Source: Thermoplasmatales archaeon UBA447 (lineage in GTDB: Archaea; Thermoplasmatota; Thermoplasmata; Thermoplasmatales; Thermoplasmataceae). From it: a DNA stretch of 21,164 nucleotides. Positions 8,039 through 16,191 of this stretch are shown here, piece after piece. The translations under genes and the position numbers were made by a program. Position 1 is the first letter of the stretch; every line of letters begins with the position of its first letter. The notes beneath the pieces are model-generated. The model saw only the letters and a list, made by a program, of their open reading frames with translations, did no database searches and had not been told where the DNA came from. The DNA is taken from contig DARE01000001.1 of NCBI GenBank assembly GCA_002503205.1, forward strand, positions 15,756 through 36,919, written 5' to 3'.

Positions 8039-8602
8039 TTAATGTTTTTCCATTAAATTGTCAATCTCCAGGCAAATCATGTGTATCATAGTAATGTGAG
8101 TTTCCTGTATAACAGGAGTGAAATCCGAATCGGCATTTAGAAGCATGTCCGCAAGCCCTGCCAGTTTTCCGCCTGCCTTTCCTGTCATTGCAACAGTTAA
8201 CGCACCTTTTTTCTTTGCTTCCAGAATTGCATTCACAACGTTCTGGGAATTTCCGGATGTACTTATTCCAACAATCACATCATTTGAGGTTGCAAGCGAG
8301 GATACAGGCCTGGAGAATACATCTGCATAGGTATAGTCATTTCCTATAGCGGTAAGGGACGAAGTATTAGTACTCAGGGCTATTGCAGGCAATGCGCCCC
8401 TTTCAATGGTAAAGTGTCCGTCCAGTTCACCAACGAAGTGCTGGGCATCAGCAGCAGATCCGCCATTCCCGAAGGTTATCAGCTTACCTCCCCGTTTGAA
8501 GCGGGAAAGCATTTCATTTGCAATGAATCTGATCTTCTCTATGTCGATTGCCTTTCTGGCAGATACCCCCTTTTCAATGTATTCGTCCAGACCTATTTTC
8601 AT
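8039..8602 (-). CDS. gmhA: Phosphoheptose (sedoheptulose-7-phosphate) isomerase, SIS domain
   Basis: A 187-residue single SIS-domain protein of the GmhA family. GmhA converts sedoheptulose 7-phosphate to D-glycero-manno-heptose 7-phosphate for ADP/GDP-heptose synthesis. FGNGGSAADAQHFVGEL (44-60) is the family signature, and STSGNSQNV (114-122) binds the sugar phosphate. H55, E59, Q166 and H174 reproduce the spacing of the metal ligands H61, E65, Q172 and H180 of the E. coli enzyme. The ATG at 8602 is preferred over the TTG at 8608, because a TATA-like box is centred 26 nt upstream. No other heptose genes (kinase, phosphatase, nucleotidyltransferase, epimerase) are in the window. Glycosylation of surface proteins or lipids is a possible use in an archaeon, but a related phosphosugar isomerisation is equally possible. 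Confidence 0.82.
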   Translation of the reverse strand: MKIGLDEYIEKGVSARKAIDIEKIRFIANEMLSRFKRGGKLITFGNGGSAADAQHFVGELDGHFTIERGALPAIALSTNTSSLTAIGNDYTYADVFSRPVSSLATSNDVIVGISTSGNSQNVVNAILEAKKKGALTVAMTGKAGGKLAGLADMLLNADSDFTPVIQETHITMIHMICLEIDNLMEKH

Positions 8603-8623
8603 TGGCAAAATATAGCGAAGTCT

Positions 8624-9079
8624 CTATTTATGATTATCCTTAGCGGATACCTTTTCCCAGTTTTCAATATCCCCTTTGATCGTAACAAACATTGGGTTAG
8701 GGAGGGGAATTCTTACATATTTGAGCGATCTGAGCTTAACAGGATCCCTGATTGCAAGCTTACTTCTCAGATGATTCATCTCATATGATAGCTGTCCCTG
8801 AGTAACATGGATCCGGAGGCTTGTTTCCACCTTCTCATTAACGACCTTTGACGGATTGAATGAATATCCAAGAGCCAGCGACGCCTTATAAAGATAGAAA
8901 ATATAGGTATTGATAGCCCCGATCGGGTCAGATGATTCACGGAACCTTATGAGCTGTGGATGATTTCTGTAGCCTACTGTATTTCCCTCAAGTACCTTCC
9001 TTGCAAGAAGCGATTCACGCCAGCATGCAGTTATCCCGCGGCTGTCCAGATATGAGAAGTCAAGAGACCAGAGCCGCAT
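8624..9079 (-). CDS. Pyrimidine-dimer DNA glycosylase, T4 endonuclease V (Pyr_excise) family
   Basis: A 151-residue protein whose N-terminus (MRLWSL, then YLDSRGI, CWRESLLA, GYRNHPQLIRF) matches the Pyr_excise family. The prototype, phage T4 endonuclease V, cuts the glycosyl bond at UV-induced cyclobutane pyrimidine dimers and then nicks the abasic site. R21-E22 align with the R22-E23 pair needed by T4 endonuclease V, E23 being the catalytic acid. Residue 2 is Arg, not the Thr used as the nucleophile in T4, so whether glycosylase/lyase chemistry is identical is uncertain. The ATG at 9079 is the conserved family start. It diverges from the MFS gene across 115 bp and precedes the gmhA-like gene by 21 nt. 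Confidence 0.75.
   Translation of the reverse strand: MRLWSLDFSYLDSRGITACWRESLLARKVLEGNTVGYRNHPQLIRFRESSDPIGAINTYIFYLYKASLALGYSFNPSKVVNEKVETSLRIHVTQGQLSYEMNHLRSKLAIRDPVKLRSLKYVRIPLPNPMFVTIKGDIENWEKVSAKDNHK
8625..8631 (-). promoter_or_regulatory. TATA box of the gmhA-like gene, inside the upstream stop region
   Basis: On the minus strand ATAAATA is centred 26 nt before the ATG at 8602. It overlaps the last codons (CAT AAA TAG) of the upstream glycosylase gene, so the isomerase may have its own leaderless transcript despite the 21-nt gap. Confidence 0.45.
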
Positions 9080-9194
9080 GTTTTCCTGATATCAGTTCAA
9101 TTCAGGTACATTATCTTTTGCCCTTGAAGCCTCCATGTTTATAGGTTTGGAATAACAGATAAAATACCTCCAAGGAATAAGGTGCAGAATCTAA

Positions 9195-10379
9195 ATGATG
9201 AGAGGTTTCACTAAGGAACATGTACGGCTTCTATCCTCCCTCTCCGTTCTGGAAGTTTTCAGGATGCTCGGGATATTTCTGGTGCTTCCTGTGTTCACCC
9301 TTTACGCGGATAAATTCACGTCATCTGGAATACTTATTGGCCTGGGGCTTGGGGCATATGGAATAACAATGGCCATATTTCAGATTCCAATGGGAAGGCT
9401 CTCTGACAGGTTTGGCAGAAAGCCGGTAATTGCGCTTGCCATGATTCCTTTTATAATTGGCAATCTGATCTCATGGCATCCCTTCAATATTTACGGACTC
9501 ATAATCGGGAGATTCATTGCAGGTGCGGGCGCAATTACATCATCTTCCATGGCCCTTGCACAGGAGAGTGTTCCGGAGGGAAAAAGAACTGCTGCCATGG
9601 CATTTCTTGGAATACCAATAGGCCTGGCCTTCATAATCGGTATAATATTAGGGCCGCTAATTGGCCAGTATCTTGGATTTTCAAGCATTTTCCTGATCTC
9701 TGCCATAACGGGCATCATAGGGCTCATACCTTTCCTCCTTCTGAAAATTGAATCCCCAGCAAAGAGGATTCAATACATGAGGGGAAAGATCAGCATGGAT
9801 TCCATTCTAATGGGTACCGTTGGGCTTATAACTTCACTTGTTCTTGTTTCGATATTCTACTTTCTCCCTCTTTATTATGACTCAGTCTTCAGTTCCGGCT
9901 ATGATATTCTGCTTCTGATTCCCCTGATTATTGGCGGGGTTATCGCCATAGGTTTATCTCCTGTGGCTGAAAGAGGCAGGCGCTTTATTTTCGCTGTACT
10001 TTCCGTAATTCTTATCATCGCTTCAATACCGGTAATTTTCCTCTCTCCAGAAACAAACGCAATAAAGATAGTTCTGGTCTCCGGACTTCTTGTTTTCTTT
10101 GCCGGCTATTCCATAACAGAGATCGTTTTCACACCAATTATATCAGCCAGAGTCTCAAGCACTGACTACGGCCTGAATATAGGTGTCTACAATATGATGC
10201 AGTTCTCAGGGCAATTCCTTGGAGGAGTGCTGGTGGGCTACATTATCGGCCTCAACTTCAGTTCAGCAGAGCTGGTCAGAAGCATCACCGTAACAGAGAT
10301 TCTTTCTGTATTTGCCCTCATAATCCTCCTTTATACAGGGTTTAAGATAAAGGCCTCATCCAGGCCGACTTCCGCATGA
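9195..10379 (+). CDS. YajR-like MFS transporter (drug/H+ antiporter type)
   Basis: A 394-residue, 12-helix major facilitator. FRMLGIFLVLPVFTLYADKF in TM1 closely follows the E. coli YajR pattern, and the motif A loop between TM2 and TM3 is GRLSDRFGRKPV (67-78). YajR carries an extra C-terminal ferredoxin-like YAM domain; this protein ends straight after TM12, so it lacks that domain. Proton-driven export of small hydrophobic compounds is the family expectation, but the substrate is unknown. The start is ATG 9195 (or 9198), with GGTG at 9181-9184, 10 nt upstream. A TATA-like tttata lies near 9138-9143. The glucoamylase gene follows after 46 nt with its own TATA box, so a functional link to sugar transport is possible but weak. 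Confidence 0.85.
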   Translation: MMRGFTKEHVRLLSSLSVLEVFRMLGIFLVLPVFTLYADKFTSSGILIGLGLGAYGITMAIFQIPMGRLSDRFGRKPVIALAMIPFIIGNLISWHPFNIYGLIIGRFIAGAGAITSSSMALAQESVPEGKRTAAMAFLGIPIGLAFIIGIILGPLIGQYLGFSSIFLISAITGIIGLIPFLLLKIESPAKRIQYMRGKISMDSILMGTVGLITSLVLVSIFYFLPLYYDSVFSSGYDILLLIPLIIGGVIAIGLSPVAERGRRFIFAVLSVILIIASIPVIFLSPETNAIKIVLVSGLLVFFAGYSITEIVFTPIISARVSSTDYGLNIGVYNMMQFSGQFLGGVLVGYIIGLNFSSAELVRSITVTEILSVFALIILLYTGFKIKASSRPTSA

Positions 10380-10383
10380 TGCC

Positions 10384-10392
10384 ATATATTTA
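10384..10392 (+). promoter_or_regulatory. TATA box of the glucoamylase gene
   Basis: atatattta lies just after the MFS stop (10379). It predicts a transcript start near 10413 and a leader of about 12 nt before the ATG at 10426, without a Shine-Dalgarno. Confidence 0.45.
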
Positions 10393-10425
10393 ATGCCAGT
10401 ATTCAGATACCTTCAATGATATATT

Positions 10426-12804
10426 ATGGCTACTGCATTCGGAGGTCCTGGAATTGAACCAAGATGGACACGGGGAGACAAGGAAGGTGTGGGTACTGCC
10501 TACAATTCATCAAGCAGGGTATGGTATACACTCTGGAGAGGGATTCTTACCGAAACATATTACCCGACAGTGGACAGGCCTCAGCTCAGGGATATGCAGT
10601 TTCTGATTACAGATGGCTCCAGCTTTTTTCATGAGGAGAAGAGGCACCTCATAGGAACTACCCAATTGAGAAGGTGTGGCATACCGGTCTACAGGATTAT
10701 TCAGGAAGATCCAGAGAAAAGGTATTCCATAAAAAAGGAGATCATGTCAGATCCCCATATGGGTGTTGTGCTTCAGCATGTCCGGGTAATCAGAAGTCCT
10801 GATTACAAAGGGCCCCTGCACATCTACGTTCTCTGTGCGCCCCATCTCAATGTTGGCGGAAGCCATAACACCGGAAATGTGATTGAGGTAAACGGCAGAA
10901 AGATCCTTGAAGCTGAGAAAGACGGATATTATCTCAGCCTTGCCGCAAGCGTACCTTTCACCAGGTGCTCTACCGGATATGTAGGGTTCTCTGACGGGTG
11001 GACTGACATTCACTCTAACATGAAAATGACATTCGAGTTTGACAGTGCACCTGATGGCAATATAGCACTTACAGGAGAGATCCCTGAGGGGACTGATGAG
11101 TTTGTTCTTGCAGTATCTTTTGGAAACACGCTACATGCCTCTGTCACTAAGTTGCTTCAGAGCCTGAATGAAGATTTCAATAGCCTGAAGTCTCGTTTCG
11201 AGGAGGAGTGGGAAAGGGCTTTCTCAAAAATAAATGACCTTTCAGATGTTTCTTCTGATCATGGAGACCTGTTCCGTTCATCATATGCCGTGCTTATGAC
11301 TCATGAGGATAAGACTTTTGAAGGGGCACTGATCGCATCCCTTTCCATTCCATGGGGTGAGGCAAGCTATGATGAGAACCGTGGCGGGTACCACTTGGTA
11401 TGGCCAAGGGATATGTACAACAGTTCCACTGCTGTTATGGCATGTGGAAATACCGATCTTCCAACAAGGACGCTTATATATCTCTCAGTGGCCCAATCCC
11501 CAGATGGCGGATTCTCCCAGAATTTCTGGATCAACGGCGAACCCTACTGGAAGGGTATGCAGCTGGATGAGACCGCATTTCCGGTTATTCTGGCATGGAG
11601 AGTCCTCAATGAACTGGGAGAAATGAAGTTTGATCCAACTGAGATGGTTAAAAAGGCTGCCGCCTTTATTGTGAAACATGGACCGGCAACACAGGAGGAG
11701 AGATGGGAGGAGTGCGCAGGTTATTCACCATCAACACTTGCCTCCAATATTGCTGCCCTAATCTGCGCAGCTGACATAATTGAACGTTCAGGGGACAGAA
11801 AAAGTGCATCCTACCTGAAAGAATATGCAGATTTTCTTTACACGCACATTGAAACGTGGACAGTAACACATAATGGCACTCTTGTTCCCGGAATAAAGAC
11901 GCATTTTGTCAGGATCCTTCCAGTTGACATAATGAATCCCAACGCATCGGAGGATCTGGAGACTGCATATGTGCAGCTGGCAAACATTAAACCCGGTGAA
12001 CAGAATAGATTTCCCGCTAAGGAGATCGTAGACGGTGGATTTCTTGAACTGGTCAGATATGGCATTCTTGCCCCTGATGATCCATTAATTGTGGATTCTG
12101 TCAAGGTAATTGACAGCGTTTTGAAAGTTAACACCCCGTCTGGCGTCACATACCACAGATACAACCACGATGGATATGGCCAGAGGGACGACTGCTCGGC
12201 ATACAGCGGTTGGGGAACAGGCAGGGCTTGGCCTTTACTGACGGGTGAAATGGCCCACTATCAACTGGCTCTTGGAAAAGACGTTTCGGAACTTGAAAAG
12301 GCAATGGTGGCTTTTTCCGGAGACACAAAGCTGCTTCCAGAGCAGGTCTGGGACACTGCAGATATGGAAGAGAAGCACATGTACAAGGGGAAAGCCACTG
12401 GATCCGCAAGGCCCTTGGCATGGGCGCATGCTGAATACCTGAAACTGCTTCGTTCCATGAAGGACGGCAAAGTGTATGATCTCCTTCCTCCAGTAAACTC
12501 AAGATACGCTGGCTCGACCAGAAAAATCAGGCCTTTAGAAATATGGAAGTTCAGCCGTATGCCCTCAACAGTGAAGAAAGGCCATAAATTCAGAATCCAG
12601 GCCTATGCAAGGTTCACACTTCACTGGACAAAGGATGGATGGAATAACACAATTGATACTGAGTCAACAGATGTCAGCATAGGCTTTAGCTACGTGGACA
12701 TTGATACCGCAAAAATAGAAGGAGATGAAATAGTATTCACATTCCACTGGACGGATTCCGGCAACTGGGAAGGAAGGAATTTCAGCATCAGAGTTCTTCC
12801 TTAA
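10426..12804 (+). CDS. Glucoamylase (GH15), glucan 1,4-alpha-glucosidase
   Basis: A 792-residue prokaryote-type GH15 enzyme that releases beta-D-glucose from the non-reducing ends of starch and maltooligosaccharides. Residues 1-265 form the N-terminal beta-sandwich, 275-680 the (alpha/alpha)6 catalytic barrel, and about 700-792 an additional beta-rich C-terminal domain. Barrel motifs include LVWPRDM (324-330), LDETAFP (380-386), RWEE (426-429; E428/E429 region supplies the general acid), GTGRAWPLLTGE (597-608) and PEQVWD (638-643; E639 the likely general base). There is no signal peptide or membrane anchor, which agrees with intracellular glucoamylases known from Thermoplasma-type archaea. 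The enzyme would then act on imported or stored glucan. The nearest transporter upstream is an MFS protein of antiporter type, not an obvious maltodextrin importer. Confidence 0.93.
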   Translation: MATAFGGPGIEPRWTRGDKEGVGTAYNSSSRVWYTLWRGILTETYYPTVDRPQLRDMQFLITDGSSFFHEEKRHLIGTTQLRRCGIPVYRIIQEDPEKRYSIKKEIMSDPHMGVVLQHVRVIRSPDYKGPLHIYVLCAPHLNVGGSHNTGNVIEVNGRKILEAEKDGYYLSLAASVPFTRCSTGYVGFSDGWTDIHSNMKMTFEFDSAPDGNIALTGEIPEGTDEFVLAVSFGNTLHASVTKLLQSLNEDFNSLKSRFEEEWERAFSKINDLSDVSSDHGDLFRSSYAVLMTHEDKTFEGALIASLSIPWGEASYDENRGGYHLVWPRDMYNSSTAVMACGNTDLPTRTLIYLSVAQSPDGGFSQNFWINGEPYWKGMQLDETAFPVILAWRVLNELGEMKFDPTEMVKKAAAFIVKHGPATQEERWEECAGYSPSTLASNIAALICAADIIERSGDRKSASYLKEYADFLYTHIETWTVTHNGTLVPGIKTHFVRILPVDIMNPNASEDLETAYVQLANIKPGEQNRFPAKEIVDGGFLELVRYGILAPDDPLIVDSVKVIDSVLKVNTPSGVTYHRYNHDGYGQRDDCSAYSGWGTGRAWPLLTGEMAHYQLALGKDVSELEKAMVAFSGDTKLLPEQVWDTADMEEKHMYKGKATGSARPLAWAHAEYLKLLRSMKDGKVYDLLPPVNSRYAGSTRKIRPLEIWKFSRMPSTVKKGHKFRIQAYARFTLHWTKDGWNNTIDTESTDVSIGFSYVDIDTAKIEGDEIVFTFHWTDSGNWEGRNFSIRVLP

Positions 12805-12854
12805 GGATAGAAGTGGCCTCCGTGCCCAGGCCTGCATTACGTTCACACCTGCTA

Positions 12855-12874
12855 AAGTAACTTTTTTTTTACTT
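12855..12874 (+). terminator. T-tract terminator after glucoamylase
   Basis: A run of nine T (12862-12870) lies 57 nt after the glucoamylase stop and is flanked by AAGTAA (12855-12860) and TTACTT (12869-12874). A T-run alone is enough for termination by archaeal RNA polymerase. Confidence 0.5.
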
Positions 12875-12877
12875 GTC

Positions 12878-12885
12878 TATTTAAT
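12878..12885 (+). promoter_or_regulatory. TATA box of the mercury-resistance gene pair
   Basis: tatttaat is centred 26 nt before the ATG at 12908, predicting a leaderless mRNA for the HMA-merA pair. No MerR- or ArsR-type regulator gene is adjacent. Confidence 0.5.
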
Positions 12886-12907
12886 TATTTTCTGGAAATT
12901 CAGATTC

Positions 12908-13141
12908 ATGGCAGAAAAAAAAGTTAGTATGAAAGTATTCGGGATGACATGCGATGACTGTGTAAGAACAGTGTCTGAAGGCCTCAGATCCTCTGGTGCG
13001 AGAGATGTTTCAGTGGATCTCTCATCAGGAATGGCACATTTCATAATAGACGATGCACACACAGAACCGGAAAAACTTCTGACGATACCGGCATTCTCCG
13101 GAAATTCCCACTATAAAGGGCAGATAAGAAAGGTTGAGTAA
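12908..13141 (+). CDS. Heavy-metal-associated (HMA) domain protein, NmerA/MerP-like
   Basis: A 77-residue single HMA (ferredoxin-like beta-alpha-beta-beta-alpha-beta) domain with the metal motif GMTCDDC (C15 and C18). There is no signal peptide, so unlike periplasmic MerP it stays in the cytosol. It resembles the N-terminal domain (NmerA) normally fused to bacterial MerA, which hands Hg(II) to the catalytic core. Here it is a separate gene whose stop (13139-13141) adjoins the merA start, so the two would be made together. Copper-chaperone function is the alternative for an isolated HMA domain, but the neighbour argues for mercury. Confidence 0.82.
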   Translation: MAEKKVSMKVFGMTCDDCVRTVSEGLRSSGARDVSVDLSSGMAHFIIDDAHTEPEKLLTIPAFSGNSHYKGQIRKVE

Positions 13142-13142
13142 T

Positions 13143-14567
13143 TTGCCTGAGGAATATGACCTTGTAATTCTTGGTAGGGGTGCTGCAGCATTCTCAGCTG
13201 CAATTAAAGCCACAGAGCTGACATCCGGGCAGGCGAAGATTGCCATGATAGGGGTTGGGCCTCTGGGCGGAACTTGTGTTAATGTTGGATGCGTACCTTC
13301 AAAGTACCTGGTTGAAGCGGCAAAATCAAAGTTTGAGGGAGAAAGACAGACTTATCCGGGAATAATAAGAAATCGTGGCTCCCTGAAATTTGATCTTCTC
13401 ATTGAATCGCTCCGTTCTGCTGTGGAATCCGAAAGGATGGAAAAGTATGAAAATGTCATTAAAAACTACCAGAATGTAAGGATATTTGATGGTAAAGCAG
13501 CATTTACTGACCCATATACAGTTGAGGTAATCAACGGCAAAGACAGACAGACAATCAGCGGGTTCAATTTTCTTCTTGCAACCGGCTCCTCACCGGTAGT
13601 TCCAAATATTCCTGGGCTTCCTGATGCTGGGTACCTGACAAGCAACGACATTTGGGGGATTGATGACCTTCCAGATAGGCTTGCTATAATAGGAGGAGGT
13701 TTCATAGCCCTGGAGCTGGGTCAGTCATTTCAGCGCCTGGGCTCCAAAGTCACAATAATAAAGGAACACAACTCAATCTCAAAGACAATTGATCCAGAAT
13801 TTCAGCAGGCGATGATAAAAAGCCTAGAGGAAGATGGTGTGGAATTTCTGACCGGCACCTCCGTTCGTTCTGCAAAAAAATCGGTATCCGGAAAGATTCT
13901 TACATTATGGGCTGGAGGCAAGACACTGGACAGGGAATTCGATCAGATTCTTGTCTCAAGAGGAAGAAAACCTAATGTTTCAGGGTTGAACCTCGAAAAG
14001 GCCGGTATAGAATATTCGGAGAGGGGAGTAAAGGTTGACCCATATCTCATGACTTCGAACGATCGAATTTATGCTGCAGGGGATGTCGTTGACCAGGCCT
14101 ATCAGCTTGAGACCCTGGCCGCCAGAGAAGGTTCCATTGCTGCTTCAAACATATACAACCCAGAGAAAATGAAGATTGAACTCAATTCAGTCCCATGGGC
14201 TATATTCACTGAGCCCCAGTTTGCATCTGTTGGGATCACAGAATCAATGGCAAAGAAAGAAGGTATAAAGTGCACATGCAGAACTCTTAGAATAGAGGAT
14301 ATTCCAAAGGGAAGAATCCTAAATGCCCACAATGGCCTTTTCAGAGTCATTGCCGATCCAGATAGTGGCAAAATACTGGGAGTTGAGATACTGGCCCCCT
14401 ATGCAGCAGAGATGATAATGGAAGGAGTCCACCTTATAAGGAATGGTGCTCACCTGGAAGATCTCGTGCAGGCCACCCATGTATTTCCAACAGTTGCGGA
14501 GGGCATCAAGCTCACAGGGCAGTCATTCTTCAGGGATATGAGCAAAATGTCATGCTGTATGGAATGA
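13143..14567 (+). CDS. merA: Mercuric reductase
   Basis: A 474-residue FAD/NAD(P)H disulfide oxidoreductase that reduces Hg(II) to volatile Hg(0). The N-terminal FAD site is VILGRGAAAFSAA. The redox disulfide motif is GGTCVNVGCVPSK (C45, C50), the NAD(P)H Rossmann motif is IIGGGFIALELG, and the second FAD site is IYAAGDV. TEPQFASVGITE and HVFPTVAEG belong to the dimer interface. The C-terminal vicinal pair SCCME (C471, C472) is the MerA hallmark that separates it from dihydrolipoamide dehydrogenase and glutathione reductase. The N-terminal NmerA domain is absent and is encoded by the gene just upstream. The TTG at 13143 (1 nt after the HMA stop, AAGG about 9 nt upstream) is preferred. An in-frame TTG at 13134 would add three residues and overlap the HMA gene by 8 nt, with its putative ribosome site too close. 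Confidence 0.93.
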   Translation: MPEEYDLVILGRGAAAFSAAIKATELTSGQAKIAMIGVGPLGGTCVNVGCVPSKYLVEAAKSKFEGERQTYPGIIRNRGSLKFDLLIESLRSAVESERMEKYENVIKNYQNVRIFDGKAAFTDPYTVEVINGKDRQTISGFNFLLATGSSPVVPNIPGLPDAGYLTSNDIWGIDDLPDRLAIIGGGFIALELGQSFQRLGSKVTIIKEHNSISKTIDPEFQQAMIKSLEEDGVEFLTGTSVRSAKKSVSGKILTLWAGGKTLDREFDQILVSRGRKPNVSGLNLEKAGIEYSERGVKVDPYLMTSNDRIYAAGDVVDQAYQLETLAAREGSIAASNIYNPEKMKIELNSVPWAIFTEPQFASVGITESMAKKEGIKCTCRTLRIEDIPKGRILNAHNGLFRVIADPDSGKILGVEILAPYAAEMIMEGVHLIRNGAHLEDLVQATHVFPTVAEGIKLTGQSFFRDMSKMSCCME

Positions 14568-14572
14568 TTGAA

Positions 14573-14597
14573 AAAGAAATGGTGAAAACCTTTCTTT
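14573..14597. terminator. GAAA-capped stem-loop between convergent merA and gad genes
   Basis: AAAGAAA-t-GGT (14573-14583) pairs with ACC-TTTCTTT (14588-14597) with one bulged T and a GAAA loop. T-rich sequence follows on the plus strand, and on the minus strand U-rich sequence lies within and after the arm. It begins 6 nt after the merA stop, so it is the likely merA terminator; it is about 70 nt beyond the gad stop. Confidence 0.55.
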
Positions 14598-14667
14598 CAT
14601 AATTTTCTCTTCTTGAATCTTCAGACGGCACTGTTCCTCTATTCTTAACACTGAATCGTACGAGAAT

Positions 14668-16062
14668 TCAGGAGACAGGATGCCCCTTTCTTGGAGAACT
14701 CTTAGATTCTTTTACAGAACCCCCTCTGAGAGATTTCTTTGCATTCAGCAGATCATCAACAAATATGTCAACGAGATCTTTTGTGAAATTCTCCCTTACC
14801 ACCACCCTCATTATAGTTGTATTCTGCGAATCAGGAGGGAGTGAATAGGCCGGGACAATCCATCCCCTCTCTCTTACACGGTAGGATATATCGAAGAGTG
14901 TGAATGGCTCTTGCTTTGGAAATCTGAAAGTGACCACAGGGATATGATTTGCATTGTTGATCACGGTGAATTCTCCGCTCTCCGTTAACCTTGAAGCCAG
15001 ATAGGAAGCATTCTCCATCATCTTCTCCACTATCTGGGTATATCCCTTTCGTCCAAGCCTCATTATGTTGTAGTACTGTGCAACTATCATTGAAGAGCCT
15101 TCAGAGAAATTCAGTGTGTAAGTTGGCATCTCATCTCCAAGGTAATTGACATAGAACTTCAGGTCCTCAGGGAGAATGTCCTCATCCCTGAATATCAGCC
15201 ATCCAAGCCCCGGATAAACAAGGCCAAACTTATGACCAGACGTGTTTATTGACTTCACCTGCTCAAGTCTGAAGTCCCATCTGAAACCAGGCTCATGGAA
15301 TGGAGTGATAAAGCCAGCGCTGGCAGCATCCACATGAATCGGAACATCCAGCCCCTTATTCTTCTTCAGTTCAACAAGAGCATCATTTAACTCTATTACT
15401 GGGTCAAAGGAGCCGGTGAAGGTTGTACCCAATACTGCACCGACGGCAATGGTATTCTCATCCACCGCCTTAATTGCATCCTCCACAGAAATTGTGTATG
15501 TGTCACTTCTAATGGGGATAACTCTTGGCTCAACATCGAAGTACCTTGCAAATTTATCCCATGATACATGAGTATCTGCGCCAAATACGATATTCGGATG
15601 ATCATACGGCTTGCCAATACGCTTCCTCTTCTGTTTCCAGTTCCACTTATGGGCAAGAAGACCAAGCATTATTGCCTCAGATGAACCTATTGTTGAGGTA
15701 CCGACAAAATTGCTATCTTTAGGTGCATTATACAGATTTGCCATTATATTTACAATTCTCTCTTCGATATCCTTTACCTGGGGATACTCAAAGTGATCAA
15801 TGAAGTTTTTGTGGAGATTCTCCATAATAAGGCGCTCAGCCTCTGGCTCCATCCATGTGGTTACGAATGTAGCCAGGTTCAGATCGGGATTGCCGTCAAG
15901 GTTCAGTTCATCATGGATCAACTGATAAGCGACCTTTGATTCCATCATTCCTTCCGGGAAATCATATTTCGGGACATCCTCTGTGGAGTAGCGGGAATGT
16001 GACTTTCCGTATACGCGCCTGCTGTCTCTTAGATTTTTAACGTTAACTCTCCTTGACACCAT
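14668..16062 (-). CDS. gad: Glutamate decarboxylase (PLP-dependent)
   Basis: A 464-residue group II PLP decarboxylase of the glutamate decarboxylase branch, almost the length of E. coli GadB (466). NLATFVTTWMEPEA (62-75) and the EYPQ segment (92-95) follow the GadB substrate-site pattern. GTSTIGSSEA (121-130) binds the PLP phosphate. D245 (HVDAASAGF) holds the pyridine nitrogen, and K278 (SGHKFG) forms the Schiff base, equivalent to K276 of GadB. It consumes a proton while turning glutamate into GABA, which suits an acidophile, but no glutamate/GABA antiporter is adjacent. A His (H461) lies near the C-terminus, roughly where GadB has its pH-switch His465; this is only positional. ATG 16062 is chosen because a GAGG-type site precedes it; ATG 16083 would add seven residues. 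An Lrp-type gene lies just upstream on the same strand. Confidence 0.88.
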   Translation of the reverse strand: MVSRRVNVKNLRDSRRVYGKSHSRYSTEDVPKYDFPEGMMESKVAYQLIHDELNLDGNPDLNLATFVTTWMEPEAERLIMENLHKNFIDHFEYPQVKDIEERIVNIMANLYNAPKDSNFVGTSTIGSSEAIMLGLLAHKWNWKQKRKRIGKPYDHPNIVFGADTHVSWDKFARYFDVEPRVIPIRSDTYTISVEDAIKAVDENTIAVGAVLGTTFTGSFDPVIELNDALVELKKNKGLDVPIHVDAASAGFITPFHEPGFRWDFRLEQVKSINTSGHKFGLVYPGLGWLIFRDEDILPEDLKFYVNYLGDEMPTYTLNFSEGSSMIVAQYYNIMRLGRKGYTQIVEKMMENASYLASRLTESGEFTVINNANHIPVVTFRFPKQEPFTLFDISYRVRERGWIVPAYSLPPDSQNTTIMRVVVRENFTKDLVDIFVDDLLNAKKSLRGGSVKESKSSPRKGHPVS

Positions 16063-16124
16063 TATTTCTCTTCCTCTTTGCATACAACTATGAGAACCAT
16101 TTGTTTTAACGTTTTGCAGGAAGG

Positions 16125-16134
16125 TCTAAATATA
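16125..16134 (-). promoter_or_regulatory. TATA-type box of the glutamate decarboxylase gene
   Basis: On the minus strand TTATATTTAG predicts a transcript start near 16104, about 20 nt before ATG 16083 and 42 nt before ATG 16062. It indicates that gad can be transcribed separately from the upstream Lrp-type gene, whose stop is at 16192. Confidence 0.4.
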
Positions 16135-16191
16135 ATCAGGATTGATCCAAGTGATTCACTTAAAGTGCATTTACTGCAGATATTAATATTT

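Noticed and set aside
13134..14567. merA as dihydrolipoamide dehydrogenase or glutathione reductase
   Set aside because: The C-terminal vicinal cysteines (SCCME) and the adjacent HMA gene are specific to mercuric reductase.
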